DNA of 37,030 nucleotides from Pseudomonadota bacterium (GCA_021815055.1 JAKAHJ010000004.1:1-37030), one strand, 5' to 3'. Counted from the first letter of the stretch, positions 26,300-34,755 are shown. Program-made: numbers and translations. Notes: generated by a model from the sequence alone, not told the origin.

Positions 26300-27375
26300 T
26301 CCGCCGCGATGGCCGTGAAGGTCCGGCTGCTGCCGCCGGGCGGATCGAGATCGGGATCGACCGCGACGGCTTTTTTGAATTTCTCGAGCAGCATCGGGCG
26401 ATGGGCGTCGATATTGTCGGGCAGGCAATGGCTGAGCTGGCCGCAATTGCCGCAGACGCCGTTCTGCCGGCGGCGGCCCTCGAGATGCTGGAGGCGGAGC
26501 GCGTTCATGCGCTCGGACGTCCATATCTCCTTCATCGATTGCTGGCGCACGTCGCCGATTATCAGCTTGCGGCCCCAATCCAGGAAGCAGGACGAGATGA
26601 GGCCGTCCGCATTCACCGAATAGCCGTAGAAGATGTAGGGGCAGGTGTCGGTATCGCCGACGTCCTGCTGATAGATGCCCTGGCTGATGGTGACGCCGGT
26701 GTGTTCGGCGATGTCGAATTCCGGCCAGCAGGGCGCGAAATTTTCGACGAAGATGCGGTCGCAGTGATCGCCGAACGTGTCGAAGAATTTCTGCCGCTCG
26801 GCCTCGGTGATCAGTTCGCCGGGGATTTTCACGGCGACTTCGCAATTGCCCCTGTTGGCATAGAGCCAGCGCACATTCTCGACGAATTTCTCGAAGTCGA
26901 ATTTGAAGCCGGTGAAGCGCAGGTAGGTTTCCTGGCTCATGCCGTCGACCGAGATGTTGATCTTGTCGATGCCGGCTTCGAGCACGGGGCCGAGGCGTTC
27001 GGGCGTAATGAGCGTGCCGTTGGTGGTGGTGTCGATATAATCGATATGACCGGAGCGCTTGGCATAGCCGACCATGTCGGCGAAGCGCTTGTTGAGGAAC
27101 GGCTCGCCGTCCTTGTACAGGCGCAGCACCTTGATCGGCTTGTCGAAGGCGCCGAGGTCGTCGACGATCTTCTGGAACAGCTCGTATTTCATCGCGCCCT
27201 GGAAGCGACCGGTCTCCGCGATCAGGTCGCGGTGGCCGGTCGGGCAGAAGGTGCATTTGAAATTGCAGGAACTCGCCGGGTCGACGAACACGATGAAGGG
27301 CGTCGCCAGCGGGATCACGGTTTCGAGCGGCGTGCGCCCTTCGAGATTGATTCGCGGCTGCAACCGGGCTTTCAC
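26296..27375 (-). CDS. radical SAM/SPASM enzyme (paralogue 1)
   Basis: 359 aa from the GTG at 27375 (AAGGAA upstream; the opening VKARLQPR matches the MKAKYRSR start of its paralogue at 29204). The radical SAM cluster motif is Cys37-x3-Cys41-x2-Cys44 (CNFKCTFCPTG). A C-terminal SPASM/twitch-type domain has CPYIFYGYSVNADGLISSC and a distal CGNC, enough for one auxiliary Fe-S cluster. DTTTNGT and KINISVDG fit the TIM-barrel core. SPASM enzymes modify peptides or sugars; next to a glycosyltransferase, sugar epimerisation or dehydrogenation is the likelier role. The reaction is not predictable from sequence. Confidence 0.85.
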   Translation of the reverse strand: MKARLQPRINLEGRTPLETVIPLATPFIVFVDPASSCNFKCTFCPTGHRDLIAETGRFQGAMKYELFQKIVDDLGAFDKPIKVLRLYKDGEPFLNKRFADMVGYAKRSGHIDYIDTTTNGTLITPERLGPVLEAGIDKINISVDGMSQETYLRFTGFKFDFEKFVENVRWLYANRGNCEVAVKIPGELITEAERQKFFDTFGDHCDRIFVENFAPCWPEFDIAEHTGVTISQGIYQQDVGDTDTCPYIFYGYSVNADGLISSCFLDWGRKLIIGDVRQQSMKEIWTSERMNALRLQHLEGRRRQNGVCGNCGQLSHCLPDNIDAHRPMLLEKFKKAVAVDPDLDPPGGSSRTFTAIAAE

Positions 27376-27590
27376 GCAGCTTTTCCTTGGGAAGGAGGCG
27401 TCCGTTAAAATACGTAAAGAATTTAAGCGGTATTGGTTAACCAAGTCTTTGCGGCGAAGGATTCAGGTCCGTCATCGCAAGAGGCCCTGAAAAACCGACG
27501 GCCTGCCTTCGCTCGCTATGAGAGCTTCGGCGAATTTTCAGCCCGCCGAAGCGCAGAGCGCGCCGGCGGGTCAATGTGATCGGATTGACC

Positions 27591-27783
27591 CTAATCCCAC
27601 CCGCCCGGCACGCGGCCGGCCGGATTGGTCACGCGCCCGTCGGCGCGCTTGGCCTTGGCCAGCGCCGGGATCGCCTCGCGCAGCGGAATTGCCGGATTGG
27701 GCCAGTGGATAAGCAGAAGGTCGACATAATCGACGCCGAGCGCAGCGAGGCTCTGGTCGACCGAACGCGCGAAGTCGGCCGAT
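27591..27783 (-). pseudogene. aldo/keto reductase fragment
   Basis: About 60 codons on the minus strand read FARSVDQSLAALGVDYVDLL followed by LIHWPNPAIPLREAIPALAKAK, a clear aldo/keto reductase middle section. After about AKRADG the reading departs from the family and stops at 27591-27593. The N-terminal ~90 residues and the C-terminal two thirds are missing. The right break coincides with the start of the AT-richer toxin-antitoxin segment. Confidence 0.75.
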
Positions 27784-27830
27784 CACATGCGATCATTGGT
27801 TACAACGACCATCCGATTCTTTATTGTGTT

Positions 27831-27850
27831 TGTTGTCAAATATGACTACA
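27831..27850. promoter_or_regulatory. probable operator of the toxin-antitoxin operon
   Basis: TGTTGTCA-AATA-TGACTACA is an inverted repeat with one mismatch per arm, 12 bases before the toxin start and overlapping a plausible -10 region (TATGACTACAT). GGGAG at 27853-27857 is the ribosome site. This is where an Xre-type antitoxin would bind to autoregulate. Binding is inferred. Confidence 0.6.
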
Positions 27851-27862
27851 TAGGGAGCGTGG

Positions 27863-28210
27863 ATGACCCGCAACACGCGGAAGATCAATTGGGTAAAGGC
27901 GGCTCTGAAGGATTATTTGGAGCTTCCGAAAGAGGCCCAAGATCGCGCTGCCACGGCACTCACCTATGTCGCCGAGGGTGCCACGCCCGATATAGCAAAG
28001 CCGCTGACTGGTCTTGGAAGCGGCATTTGGGAGTTGGCGATCAAATCGCGAGGCGATGCGTACCGGGTCGTTTACGCACTCCAACTGGGAGAGGATATCT
28101 GGATCGTTCACGCGTTCCAGAAGAAATCCAAGAAGGGTATCGCTACGCCGAAGCACGAAATCGACCTGGTGCGCGAACGCATCAAACGGCTAAGGGAACA
28201 ACTGCGATGA
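27863..28210 (+). CDS. HigB/RelE-like toxin (phage Gp49-like family)
   Basis: 115 aa. GIWELAIKSRGDAYRVVYA followed by IWIVHAFQKKSKKGIATPK is characteristic of the Gp49-like HigB toxins, which cut mRNA on the ribosome. The strongly basic C-terminus fits RNA binding. The toxin gene comes first, the usual order for HigBA systems. Its stop overlaps the antitoxin start (ATGA at 28207-28210). Codon use is less GC-rich than in neighbouring genes, suggesting acquisition. Confidence 0.88.
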   Translation: MTRNTRKINWVKAALKDYLELPKEAQDRAATALTYVAEGATPDIAKPLTGLGSGIWELAIKSRGDAYRVVYALQLGEDIWIVHAFQKKSKKGIATPKHEIDLVRERIKRLREQLR

Positions 28211-28539
28211 AAGCTCGTAAACTCAGGACCGTCAGAGGCAGCGGTAATGTCTTTCGCGACCTTGGTCGTGAGAATGCCGAGGCCTTGCAGCTCAAGGCGC
28301 TGCTTGCGGTTGAAATTGTCCGGGCGCTCGATGACGGCAACCTCACCGTTCGCACGGCCGAAAATCTGACGGGCATTGCTGCGGCCGACTTTTCGCGCAT
28401 CCGCAACGCCAATCTCGACCGCTTCACAGTTGATCGGCTGATGGCGATCCTCGACCGCTTGGGCCGGGACGTGGACGTTGCAATTACGGTGCGGCAACGC
28501 AAGCGCTCGGCCGATCAACGCGCGCACGTCGTTGCATAA
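28207..28539 (+). CDS. HigA/Xre-type antitoxin
   Basis: 110 aa from the ATG at 28207. A helix-turn-helix of the Xre type is visible at about residues 50-80 (LTVRTAENLTGIAAADFSR followed by IRNANLDRFTVDRLMAIL), then a short strand (DVDVAITV) and a basic tail. It neutralises the upstream toxin and represses the operon, probably through the inverted repeat at 27831-27850. Translation is coupled to the toxin gene. Confidence 0.88.
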   Translation: MKARKLRTVRGSGNVFRDLGRENAEALQLKALLAVEIVRALDDGNLTVRTAENLTGIAAADFSRIRNANLDRFTVDRLMAILDRLGRDVDVAITVRQRKRSADQRAHVVA

Positions 28540-28785
28540 ACGGCGTGAACGTTGCCTTGCGCGCGGTCTATCAGCGGCTCGAAAATTTACTTGTTTCCGG
28601 TGATTACCGGAGATCGCCGGACATTATCTAAGTATTTTATTTTTATAAAAATTCATATTTTACTTGATCTGTTCACGGAGCGATGGCCTCACGGTACCGC
28701 CTTCGAAACGGGCTGGGAAATGATGGGGAAGGCTATCCGGAGCGAATCAACCAAATGAGCGGTGCCGCTAACGTCTTGAGAAATA
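28540..28785. other. AT-rich spacer between the antitoxin gene and tRNA-Arg
   Basis: No gene seen. A small hairpin (TCCGGT-GATT-ACCGGA, near 28599) is followed by a strongly AT-rich run near 28620-28675, unlike the rest of the window. It is directly downstream of the tRNA 3' end. Confidence 0.6.
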
Positions 28786-28862
28786 TGGCGCGCCCGAGAC
28801 GATTCGAACGTCCGACCTTTGCCTTCGGAGGGCAACGCTCTATCCAGCTGAGCTACGGGCGC
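28786..28862 (-). tRNA. tRNA-Arg(CCG)
   Basis: 77 nt including an encoded CCA. Acceptor stem GCGCCCG/CGGGCGC with discriminator G, D-arm with AGCTCAGCTGGATAGAGC, anticodon loop CTCCGAA (anticodon CCG, reading CGG), and a TTCGAAT T-loop. All stems pair. It is on the minus strand with the AT-rich segment immediately 3' of it. Confidence 0.96.
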
Positions 28863-29203
28863 CTGACGCCCTAGATAGACGAAACCGCCGGGGGCGGCAA
28901 CGGGCGGCGTGCGGCGGAACGCGTCCGGCGCGTCCGGCAATCTGTGCCCCGGCGCCGACGGCAAAGAGACCGCAAAACAAATCGTGGAGCGGACGCGAAG
29001 CGGCCGCCCGTGCCGGAAAAATTTTCCACGGTCGCAACCGGCCGGCCGTCTATCGGCCGCCGCCGGCCGGGGCGCTCCGGCGCCACCCGTTATGGTTAAC
29101 CCGACCTTAATCATGCCCGGCTAAAGGATACCGTCGGGCCGCGCCATCCCCGCTCTTCATCGGCCCGGCCGGCATTCGCTGGGTTTCATAAACGAGGACG
29201 CCA
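28863..29203. other. intergenic region, promoter side of the right arm of the polysaccharide locus
   Basis: 341 bp without a convincing gene. GC-rich palindrome-like sequence near 29035-29085 (CCGGCCGG and related) is followed by a CtrA-like site at 29096-29110 and a ribosome site GAGG at 29194-29197 for the radical SAM gene. Confidence 0.6.
29096..29110. promoter_or_regulatory. CtrA-like site, TTAA-N7-TTAA
   Basis: TTAACCCGACCTTAA has both half-sites, the 7-base spacer and the preferred TTAACC start. It lies 94 bases before the radical SAM start, a typical distance for a CtrA-controlled promoter. If functional, it would tie expression of the seven-gene polysaccharide operon to the cell cycle. 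Confidence 0.6.
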
Positions 29204-30223
29204 ATGAAGGCGAAGTACCGCAGCCGGCTGGCCGACAAGAGATGCGATCTCGGACAGGCGGCGCCGCTCGGGACGCCGTTCGTGCTCATCGTCGACCCGG
29301 CGAGCCACTGCAATTTCAAGTGCCGCTTTTGCCCGACCGGCGATCTCGATCTCATTGAAACCACCGGCCGTTACCAAGGGCCGATGGCGTTCGATACGTT
29401 CAAGAAGATCATCGACGACCTGCAAGAATTTTCCGAGCCCGTCAAAGTCCTGCGTCTCTACAAGGAAGGCGAGCCCTTGATGAACAAGCGCTTCGCCGAG
29501 ATGGTTCGCTATGCCCGGTCGAGCGACAAGATCGAGCGGATCGACACCACGACGAACGGCGTTCTGCTGACGCCCAAGACAAGCGAAAAGGTCATCGCTG
29601 CGGGAATCGACCAGATCAACATTTCCGTCAACGGGCTCCGGAACGAGCAATTCGCCGAACTGGTGCAGACGAAGGTCAATTTCGAAAGATATGTCGAGAA
29701 TATCAAGTATCTTTGCAGCATCAAAGGCGACTGCGAAATCTACGTGAAGGCGATCGAGGAAAATCTCTCCGAAGACGACCGCAAGCGGTTCCTCGATATC
29801 TTCGGCGATGTCGCCGACCGCGTTTTTTTCGAGCACCTTTTTCCCAACTGGCCGGGGTTCGAAAGCGATATCATTCCGATGGAATGCTCCGTCGGTCTTT
29901 ACGGCGACGAGGTCCTGGAGAGATCGGTTTGTCCATACATCTTCTATAGTACTACCATCAATTCCGACGGTTCCGTCAGCCTATGCGTGCAGGACTGGGC
30001 GAGGAAACTCGTGGTCGGCTCCGTTGCCGAAGAGTCGGTGCGCGATATCTGGTTAGGGCGGCGTCTCGACGCGCATCGCCTGTCGCACCTGAATGGGCGA
30101 CGCAAGAGCGATCCGACCTGCGCGCAATGCCAGTGCATGTCGCTCGGCGTTTTCGACAACATCGATAGCCGGGCCGGAGAAATAAAGGAACGGTTGTCTT
30201 CGGCAAATCATTACCGCAGGTAG
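29204..30223 (+). CDS. radical SAM/SPASM enzyme (paralogue 2)
   Basis: 339 aa, with GAGG seven bases before the ATG. It is plainly homologous to the enzyme at 26296-27375: PASHCNFKCRFCPTGDLDL (Cys36/40/43), VLRLYKEGEPLMNKRFAEM, DTTTNG and INISVNGL. The C-terminal part has CPYIFYSTTINSDGSVSLC and a CAQC pair for an auxiliary cluster. It probably carries out a radical modification of a sugar or sugar-linked intermediate of the glycan. It opens an operon of seven genes and is followed after five bases by an SDR gene. The two paralogues differ most at their extreme N- and C-termini. Confidence 0.85.
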   Translation: MKAKYRSRLADKRCDLGQAAPLGTPFVLIVDPASHCNFKCRFCPTGDLDLIETTGRYQGPMAFDTFKKIIDDLQEFSEPVKVLRLYKEGEPLMNKRFAEMVRYARSSDKIERIDTTTNGVLLTPKTSEKVIAAGIDQINISVNGLRNEQFAELVQTKVNFERYVENIKYLCSIKGDCEIYVKAIEENLSEDDRKRFLDIFGDVADRVFFEHLFPNWPGFESDIIPMECSVGLYGDEVLERSVCPYIFYSTTINSDGSVSLCVQDWARKLVVGSVAEESVRDIWLGRRLDAHRLSHLNGRRKSDPTCAQCQCMSLGVFDNIDSRAGEIKERLSSANHYRR

Positions 30224-30228
30224 GTGTC

Positions 30229-31227
30229 GTGCGCGTTCTGATCGTCGGCGGGACGGGAAACATCAGTTGGCGGCTGTCTCGCGCCGCGGTCGATGCCGGC
30301 TGGCGGGTCACGCTTTTGAATAGAGGCACACCCGATCGCAGGCGGCGGCCGGCGCCGCACGGATGCGACGTCATTATTTCCGACGTCAACAATCAGGCGT
30401 TGACCGAGGAAGCCCTCGGAAACCGGTCCTTCGACGCGGTCGTCGATTTCGTCTGCTATAACGAACAGCACGCGCGGCGCGCAGTTTCCTATTTCCGCCA
30501 ACGCACCCGTCACTATGTTTTCATCAGCACGACGGCCTTGTACGACCGCGAGCGGGCAAAGCCGCCTTTCACCGAGGATTCCGCGATCGTCGACAGCGGT
30601 TGGGACTATGCGCTGGCGAAGGCGCGCGCCGAGGGGGTCTTCAAGGAGGCCGCCGCGCGTGAGGGTTTCCCGGTCACCATCCTGCGCCCGGGGCACACTT
30701 ACGACACGATTATTCCGGAGGCGGTGGGCGACGGGAACTGGACCAATCCCTGGCGGGCGTTGAACGGTAAGCCGATCGTGCTGCATGGCGACGGCACCAC
30801 GCTGTGGACGGTGACGCATTCGTCCGATTTCGTGCGCGCGGTCATGGAATTTCTGCAGTCCGGCCATGCGCCAGGCGAGACCTTCCACATCACCACGGAC
30901 GAGACGTACAACTGGCGGGAGATCACCGCCATAGTCTGCCGTGAGATTGGTGCGAGCGCGCCGCAGCTCTGCTATCGCACCACGGAAGAGATCGATCGCG
31001 TCACCACGCGCTACGGCAACGGCATCAAGTGGCACAAGATGTGGTGCGACATCTACGACAACAGCAAGTTCAAGGCGGCCTGCCCGTCCTGGCGCGCGCG
31101 GGTGCCGTTGCAGGACGGCATCAAAAATGCCGTTGGCTACTATCGCAGCGACGCCAGCCTGATGATCCCCAATGAGCACCTCAACGGCATCCTCGATGCC
31201 ATCTGCGAACTGCGCGCCGTGCAGTAA
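30229..31227 (+). CDS. NAD-dependent epimerase/dehydratase (extended SDR)
   Basis: 332 aa from a GTG five bases after the previous stop. N-terminal Rossmann motif VGGTGNIS (GxxGxxG variant), FISTTALYD (active-site Ser/Thr) and Tyr-x3-Lys in WDYALAKARAEG form a full SDR catalytic set. The later VTHSSDFVRAV and TFHITTDETYNWREI resemble isoflavone-reductase/CSP41-like atypical members. It probably reduces or epimerises a nucleotide sugar; the substrate cannot be told. Confidence 0.82.
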   Translation: MRVLIVGGTGNISWRLSRAAVDAGWRVTLLNRGTPDRRRRPAPHGCDVIISDVNNQALTEEALGNRSFDAVVDFVCYNEQHARRAVSYFRQRTRHYVFISTTALYDRERAKPPFTEDSAIVDSGWDYALAKARAEGVFKEAAAREGFPVTILRPGHTYDTIIPEAVGDGNWTNPWRALNGKPIVLHGDGTTLWTVTHSSDFVRAVMEFLQSGHAPGETFHITTDETYNWREITAIVCREIGASAPQLCYRTTEEIDRVTTRYGNGIKWHKMWCDIYDNSKFKAACPSWRARVPLQDGIKNAVGYYRSDASLMIPNEHLNGILDAICELRAVQ

Positions 31228-31250
31228 CGCTCCCGCCCGAAAGTCGGCTC

Positions 31251-32339
31251 ATGCAACTCACCATATTACTGGCGACCAATCGGAGCGGCTTGGCGGCGAG
31301 CGCGCGCGTGGCGCAGGCCTGTTCCTGGGCCTCGCCCGATATCGAAGTCATCGTGCGCGACAATTCCGGCAATGGCGAGAAGCGCGAGCTGCTCGCGCGC
31401 ATGCGAAGCGAGCATTGCAATATCATCCTGGCGGAACCGTGCGATGGGCTGACCAACCTGTCCGAGATCCTGCGTCTGGCGCAAGGCGAATTCATCTTCC
31501 TGATCGCCGACGACGATCTGTTCTTCGATCATGCGATGGCGGCGCTGCCGCCCGCGCTCGAACGGATCGCGAAGGACCCGGCAGTGGTCGGCATTACCGG
31601 GGGCTATCTGGTCGAATCCGGACAGTTCGGTTCGACCATCATGGCCTACCAGAATGTTGAAGACGACGATTTGACCGCGCGCGTGGCCGGCTATCTTGCC
31701 AATGGCGGCCCGAACATCCTGCATTATGCGCCGGTGCGGCGCGATATCGTGCAAGGCACGTTCGCGTTCATGAACACGCTGCCTTTCTATTTCTCCTTCC
31801 ACGACCAGGTCGTTTCGCTGCTCTATCTGCTCAACGGCAGGTTCGTGCGGCTCAACCGGCTGCTCTATGGTTACGATCTCGGCATCTGGCAGTCGGCGGA
31901 AACCGCGCAGAAGCGGGATCTCGATTACTACCGGGAGGCGGGGCTCGATCCCGCCATCAACAAGCTGCATTGGTTCCTGTGCGGCTTCGAAGGCGCTGTT
32001 CTGGCCCGCAATGCCGATGTGTTCCCCGACCGTCCTCTGCCGCAGCGGCAAGGCATTGCCGACCGCTGGTTTTCAGCGATGTTCCATCGCTTCCGGAGTC
32101 AGGCGCGGCTGGCCGGCAATTCGCGATATTCCGGCGAGGCGGACAGACTATGCACGAAACTGCAGGCGCCGGCGGCGCAATTGTCGTTCCAGAACATGCT
32201 GGCGGAAATTTGCGGCTTGATCGCGCTGTCTTCGCCGGACCATGCGCAGCGCTATAACGCATTCTGGTCGGCGGCGATCGCGGCGCGCGTGCCGGCGCGG
32301 CGGTTTGCGGCTGCTACAGCCGAACCCCGGGTAGCCTGA
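31251..32339 (+). CDS. glycosyltransferase family 2
   Basis: 362 aa. GT-A fold: MQLTILLATNR start, EVIVRDNSGN (nucleotide-binding Asp), GEFIFLIADDDLFFDH with the metal-binding DxD. The second half is less conserved and probably binds the acceptor. No membrane segment is seen, so it is a cytosolic or peripheral enzyme. It lies between the SDR and rfbF genes, and is likely the transferase for the CDP-linked sugar made by the next genes (inference from position). Confidence 0.82.
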   Translation: MQLTILLATNRSGLAASARVAQACSWASPDIEVIVRDNSGNGEKRELLARMRSEHCNIILAEPCDGLTNLSEILRLAQGEFIFLIADDDLFFDHAMAALPPALERIAKDPAVVGITGGYLVESGQFGSTIMAYQNVEDDDLTARVAGYLANGGPNILHYAPVRRDIVQGTFAFMNTLPFYFSFHDQVVSLLYLLNGRFVRLNRLLYGYDLGIWQSAETAQKRDLDYYREAGLDPAINKLHWFLCGFEGAVLARNADVFPDRPLPQRQGIADRWFSAMFHRFRSQARLAGNSRYSGEADRLCTKLQAPAAQLSFQNMLAEICGLIALSSPDHAQRYNAFWSAAIAARVPARRFAAATAEPRVA

Positions 32340-32349
32340 GGCGCTTGGT

Positions 32350-33120
32350 ATGAAGGTCGTCATCCTCGCGGGCGGGCTCGGCACTCGGATCTCCGAGGAA
32401 AGCAATCTGCGGCCGAAGCCGATGATCGAGATCGGCGGCAAGCCCATCCTCTGGCACATCATGAAGATCTATTCGGCGCACGGCGCCAACGACTTCGTGA
32501 TCTGCTGCGGCTACAAGGGCTACGTGATCAAGGAATATTTCGCGAATTATTTCCTGCACATGTCGGACGTGACGTTCGACATGGCCAAGAACAGCATGGT
32601 CGTGCATCAGCAGAAGGTCGAGCCCTGGCGCGTGACGCTGGTCGACACCGGCGAGCAGACGCAGACCGGCGGCCGGCTGAAGCGCATCGCCCCCCACATC
32701 AGGAACGAAGAGCTGTTCTGCTTCACCTATGGCGACGGTCTCTCGGACGCGAATATCGGCGCGGCCGTGAATTTCCATCGCAGCCACGGCAAGCTCGCGA
32801 CGGTGACCGCGGTGCATCCGCCCGGCCGCTACGGCGCGCTCGATCGTGTCGGCGACCAGGTCGCCCGTTTCACCGAAAAGCCGCGCGGCGACGGCGGCAT
32901 GATCAATGGCGGCTTCTTCGTACTGTCGCCGCGCTGTCTCGACTTCATCGACGGCGACGACAGCAGTTGGGAAGGCGCGCCGATCGTCCGGCTCGCCTCT
33001 TCCGGACAGATGATGGCCTTCGAACATCGCGGGTTCTGGCAGGCGATGGATACGCTGCGCGACAAGACCATGCTGGAAGAAATGTGGGCATCCGGCAGGG
33101 CGCCATGGAAAATCTGGTAG
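32350..33120 (+). CDS. rfbF: glucose-1-phosphate cytidylyltransferase
   Basis: 256 aa, the family length; GAGG lies seven bases before the ATG. The start MKVVILAGGLGTRISEES and RPKPMIEIGGKPILWHIMK are diagnostic for RfbF/DdhA, with GYKGYVIKEYF, TGEQTQTGGRLKR and YGDGLSD as further landmarks. It makes CDP-glucose from CTP and glucose-1-phosphate, the first step of CDP-deoxysugar synthesis. Its last 16 bases overlap rfbG. Confidence 0.95.
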   Translation: MKVVILAGGLGTRISEESNLRPKPMIEIGGKPILWHIMKIYSAHGANDFVICCGYKGYVIKEYFANYFLHMSDVTFDMAKNSMVVHQQKVEPWRVTLVDTGEQTQTGGRLKRIAPHIRNEELFCFTYGDGLSDANIGAAVNFHRSHGKLATVTAVHPPGRYGALDRVGDQVARFTEKPRGDGGMINGGFFVLSPRCLDFIDGDDSSWEGAPIVRLASSGQMMAFEHRGFWQAMDTLRDKTMLEEMWASGRAPWKIW

Positions 33121-34223
33121 CGGGCGCAGCCGATGCCGCGTTCTGGCGCGGCAAGCGCGTGCTCGTCACCGGGCACAGCGGTTTCAAGGGGTCATGGATG
33201 ACGCTGTGGCTCAATCGCCTGAGCGCAAATGTCACCGGCATCAGCCTGCCGCCTGCGAGTGCGCCGAATCTTTTCACGGAAGCGCATATCGAGACGCTCT
33301 GCCAAAGCCATTTCTGCGACATCCGCGATAACGAGGCGCTTGCCGGGCTGGTTCGCGGCGCGCAGCCGGAAATCGCGTTCCACCTGGCGGCGCAGCCGCT
33401 GGTGCGCGCGAGCTATCGGGAGCCGCGCGCGACCTTCGCCGCCAATGTGATGGGCACGGTCAATGTACTTGATGCGCTGCGCGGGCTTGCGGGCGTGCGC
33501 GTTGCGGTGATGGTGACCACCGACAAAGTCTATCGCGCCGATGCGCGCCAGCCTTATGCCGAAGACGATGCGCTGGGCGGTCACGATCCCTACAGCGCCA
33601 GCAAGGCAGCCTGCGAAATGGCGATCGCGAGCTATCGCGAGTCCTTCCTGGCGGCGCAGGGCGTGGCGGTGGCGAGCGCGCGCGCCGGCAATGTGATCGG
33701 CGGCGGCGACTGGTCGGAGGATCGCCTCATCCCCGATGCGGTGCGCGCCTGGCGGGCCGGACGTCCGCTCGACATCCGCCGCCCGCAGGCGGTGCGGCCC
33801 TGGCAGCACGTACTCGAACCGCTGTTCGGTTATCTGATCCTGGCGCAGCTTCTGTGGCAGCAGCGCGCGCCTGCGGGCGCCTATAATTTCGGTCCAAACA
33901 GCGGCGATGCGGCAAGCGTGCGCGATGTGATCGAGCTCGCGCGCCGCGCCTACGGGCACGGCGAGGTGCATTACGGCAACGGGTGCGAAGGTCCGCACGA
34001 GGCGGCCTGGCTCGCGCTCGACGCCGGCAAGGCGCGTGCTGTGCTCGGGATTGCGCCGCGGTTCAGTTTGCCGCAGGCGATCGAACGCACGATGACCTGG
34101 TATCGTGCCCATCGTGAGGGGGCGGATGCGCGGGGCTTGTGCGAGGCCGACATCGCCGCATTCGAGGCTTTGGCGGCGAGCGGAAATCCCGCGCCGGTGA
34201 GGCCGGCGATTGCGGTCGCCTGA
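33105..34223 (+). CDS. rfbG: CDP-glucose 4,6-dehydratase
   Basis: 372 aa from the ATG at 33105, inside the end of rfbF. VTGHSGFKGSWMTLWL (21-36) is the family signature; HLAAQPLVRASY, VMVTTDKVY and DPYSASKAACEM (catalytic Tyr and Lys) follow, with SARAGNVIGGGDW and RPWQHVLEPL. It uses bound NAD to convert CDP-glucose to CDP-4-keto-6-deoxyglucose. No rfbH-type 3-dehydrase follows, so the keto sugar probably goes to the next two enzymes. Confidence 0.95.
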   Translation: MENLVAGAADAAFWRGKRVLVTGHSGFKGSWMTLWLNRLSANVTGISLPPASAPNLFTEAHIETLCQSHFCDIRDNEALAGLVRGAQPEIAFHLAAQPLVRASYREPRATFAANVMGTVNVLDALRGLAGVRVAVMVTTDKVYRADARQPYAEDDALGGHDPYSASKAACEMAIASYRESFLAAQGVAVASARAGNVIGGGDWSEDRLIPDAVRAWRAGRPLDIRRPQAVRPWQHVLEPLFGYLILAQLLWQQRAPAGAYNFGPNSGDAASVRDVIELARRAYGHGEVHYGNGCEGPHEAAWLALDAGKARAVLGIAPRFSLPQAIERTMTWYRAHREGADARGLCEADIAAFEALAASGNPAPVRPAIAVA

Positions 34224-34224
34224 G

Positions 34225-34755
34225 ATGCGCTTCGAACCGACACCGCTAGCCGGGGCTTTTCTCATCCATCTCGAACCGCGCATGGATACGCGCGGTCTGT
34301 TCGCGCGCGCCTTCTGCGCGCAGGAATTCGGCGCGCAGGGGCTGGAAACGGTCTTCGTGCAGGCCAATATCAGCACCAATTCACATGCCGGCACCGTGCG
34401 CGGCATGCATTTCCAGCGCGCGCCGCATGCCGAGGTGAAGCTCGTGCGCTGCATCAAAGGTGCCGTCTACGACGTGATCGTCGACATGCGCGAGGGCTCG
34501 CCGAGCTATCGGTGCTGGTTCGGCGCCGAATTGTCGGAGGGCAACGGCGCCGCGATGTATGTGCCGAAGGGCTTCGCGCACGGCTATCAGGCGCTCAGCG
34601 ACGGCGCCGCGGTGTTCTATTTGGTGAGCGCCTCCTACGCGCCGCAGGCGGAAAGCGGCGTGCGCCATGACGACCCCGCGCTGTCGATCGCGTGGCCGCG
34701 TGCCGCGGCCGATATCTCGCCGAAGGACGCCGCATGGCCGCTGATCGTCCTTTGA
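34225..34755 (+). CDS. RmlC-like 4-keto-6-deoxysugar 3,5-epimerase
   Basis: 176 aa, close to RmlC (about 180). Cupin-type core: STNSHAGTVRGMHFQ with the catalytic His equivalent, KLVRCIKGAVYDVIVDMR, YVPKGFAHGYQAL, and the C-terminal YAPQAESGVRHDDPAL with ISPKD. It starts one base after the rfbG stop. RmlC itself acts on dTDP-4-keto-6-deoxyglucose; in this context a CDP-linked substrate is likelier, because no rmlA/B/D genes are present in the window. Epimerisation at C3 and/or C5 would give an L-sugar precursor. Confidence 0.85.
   Translation: MRFEPTPLAGAFLIHLEPRMDTRGLFARAFCAQEFGAQGLETVFVQANISTNSHAGTVRGMHFQRAPHAEVKLVRCIKGAVYDVIVDMREGSPSYRCWFGAELSEGNGAAMYVPKGFAHGYQALSDGAAVFYLVSASYAPQAESGVRHDDPALSIAWPRAAADISPKDAAWPLIVL

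Noticed and set aside
27405-27440. Further CtrA site upstream of the leftward radical SAM gene
   Set aside because: Three TTAA half-sites are present, but the spacers are 14 and 10 bases, not 7.
27780-28862. Attachment-site direct repeat of the tRNA-Arg 3' end
   Set aside because: No second copy of the tRNA 3' segment was found by eye near 27780, so no att site is called although the layout looks like an integration site.
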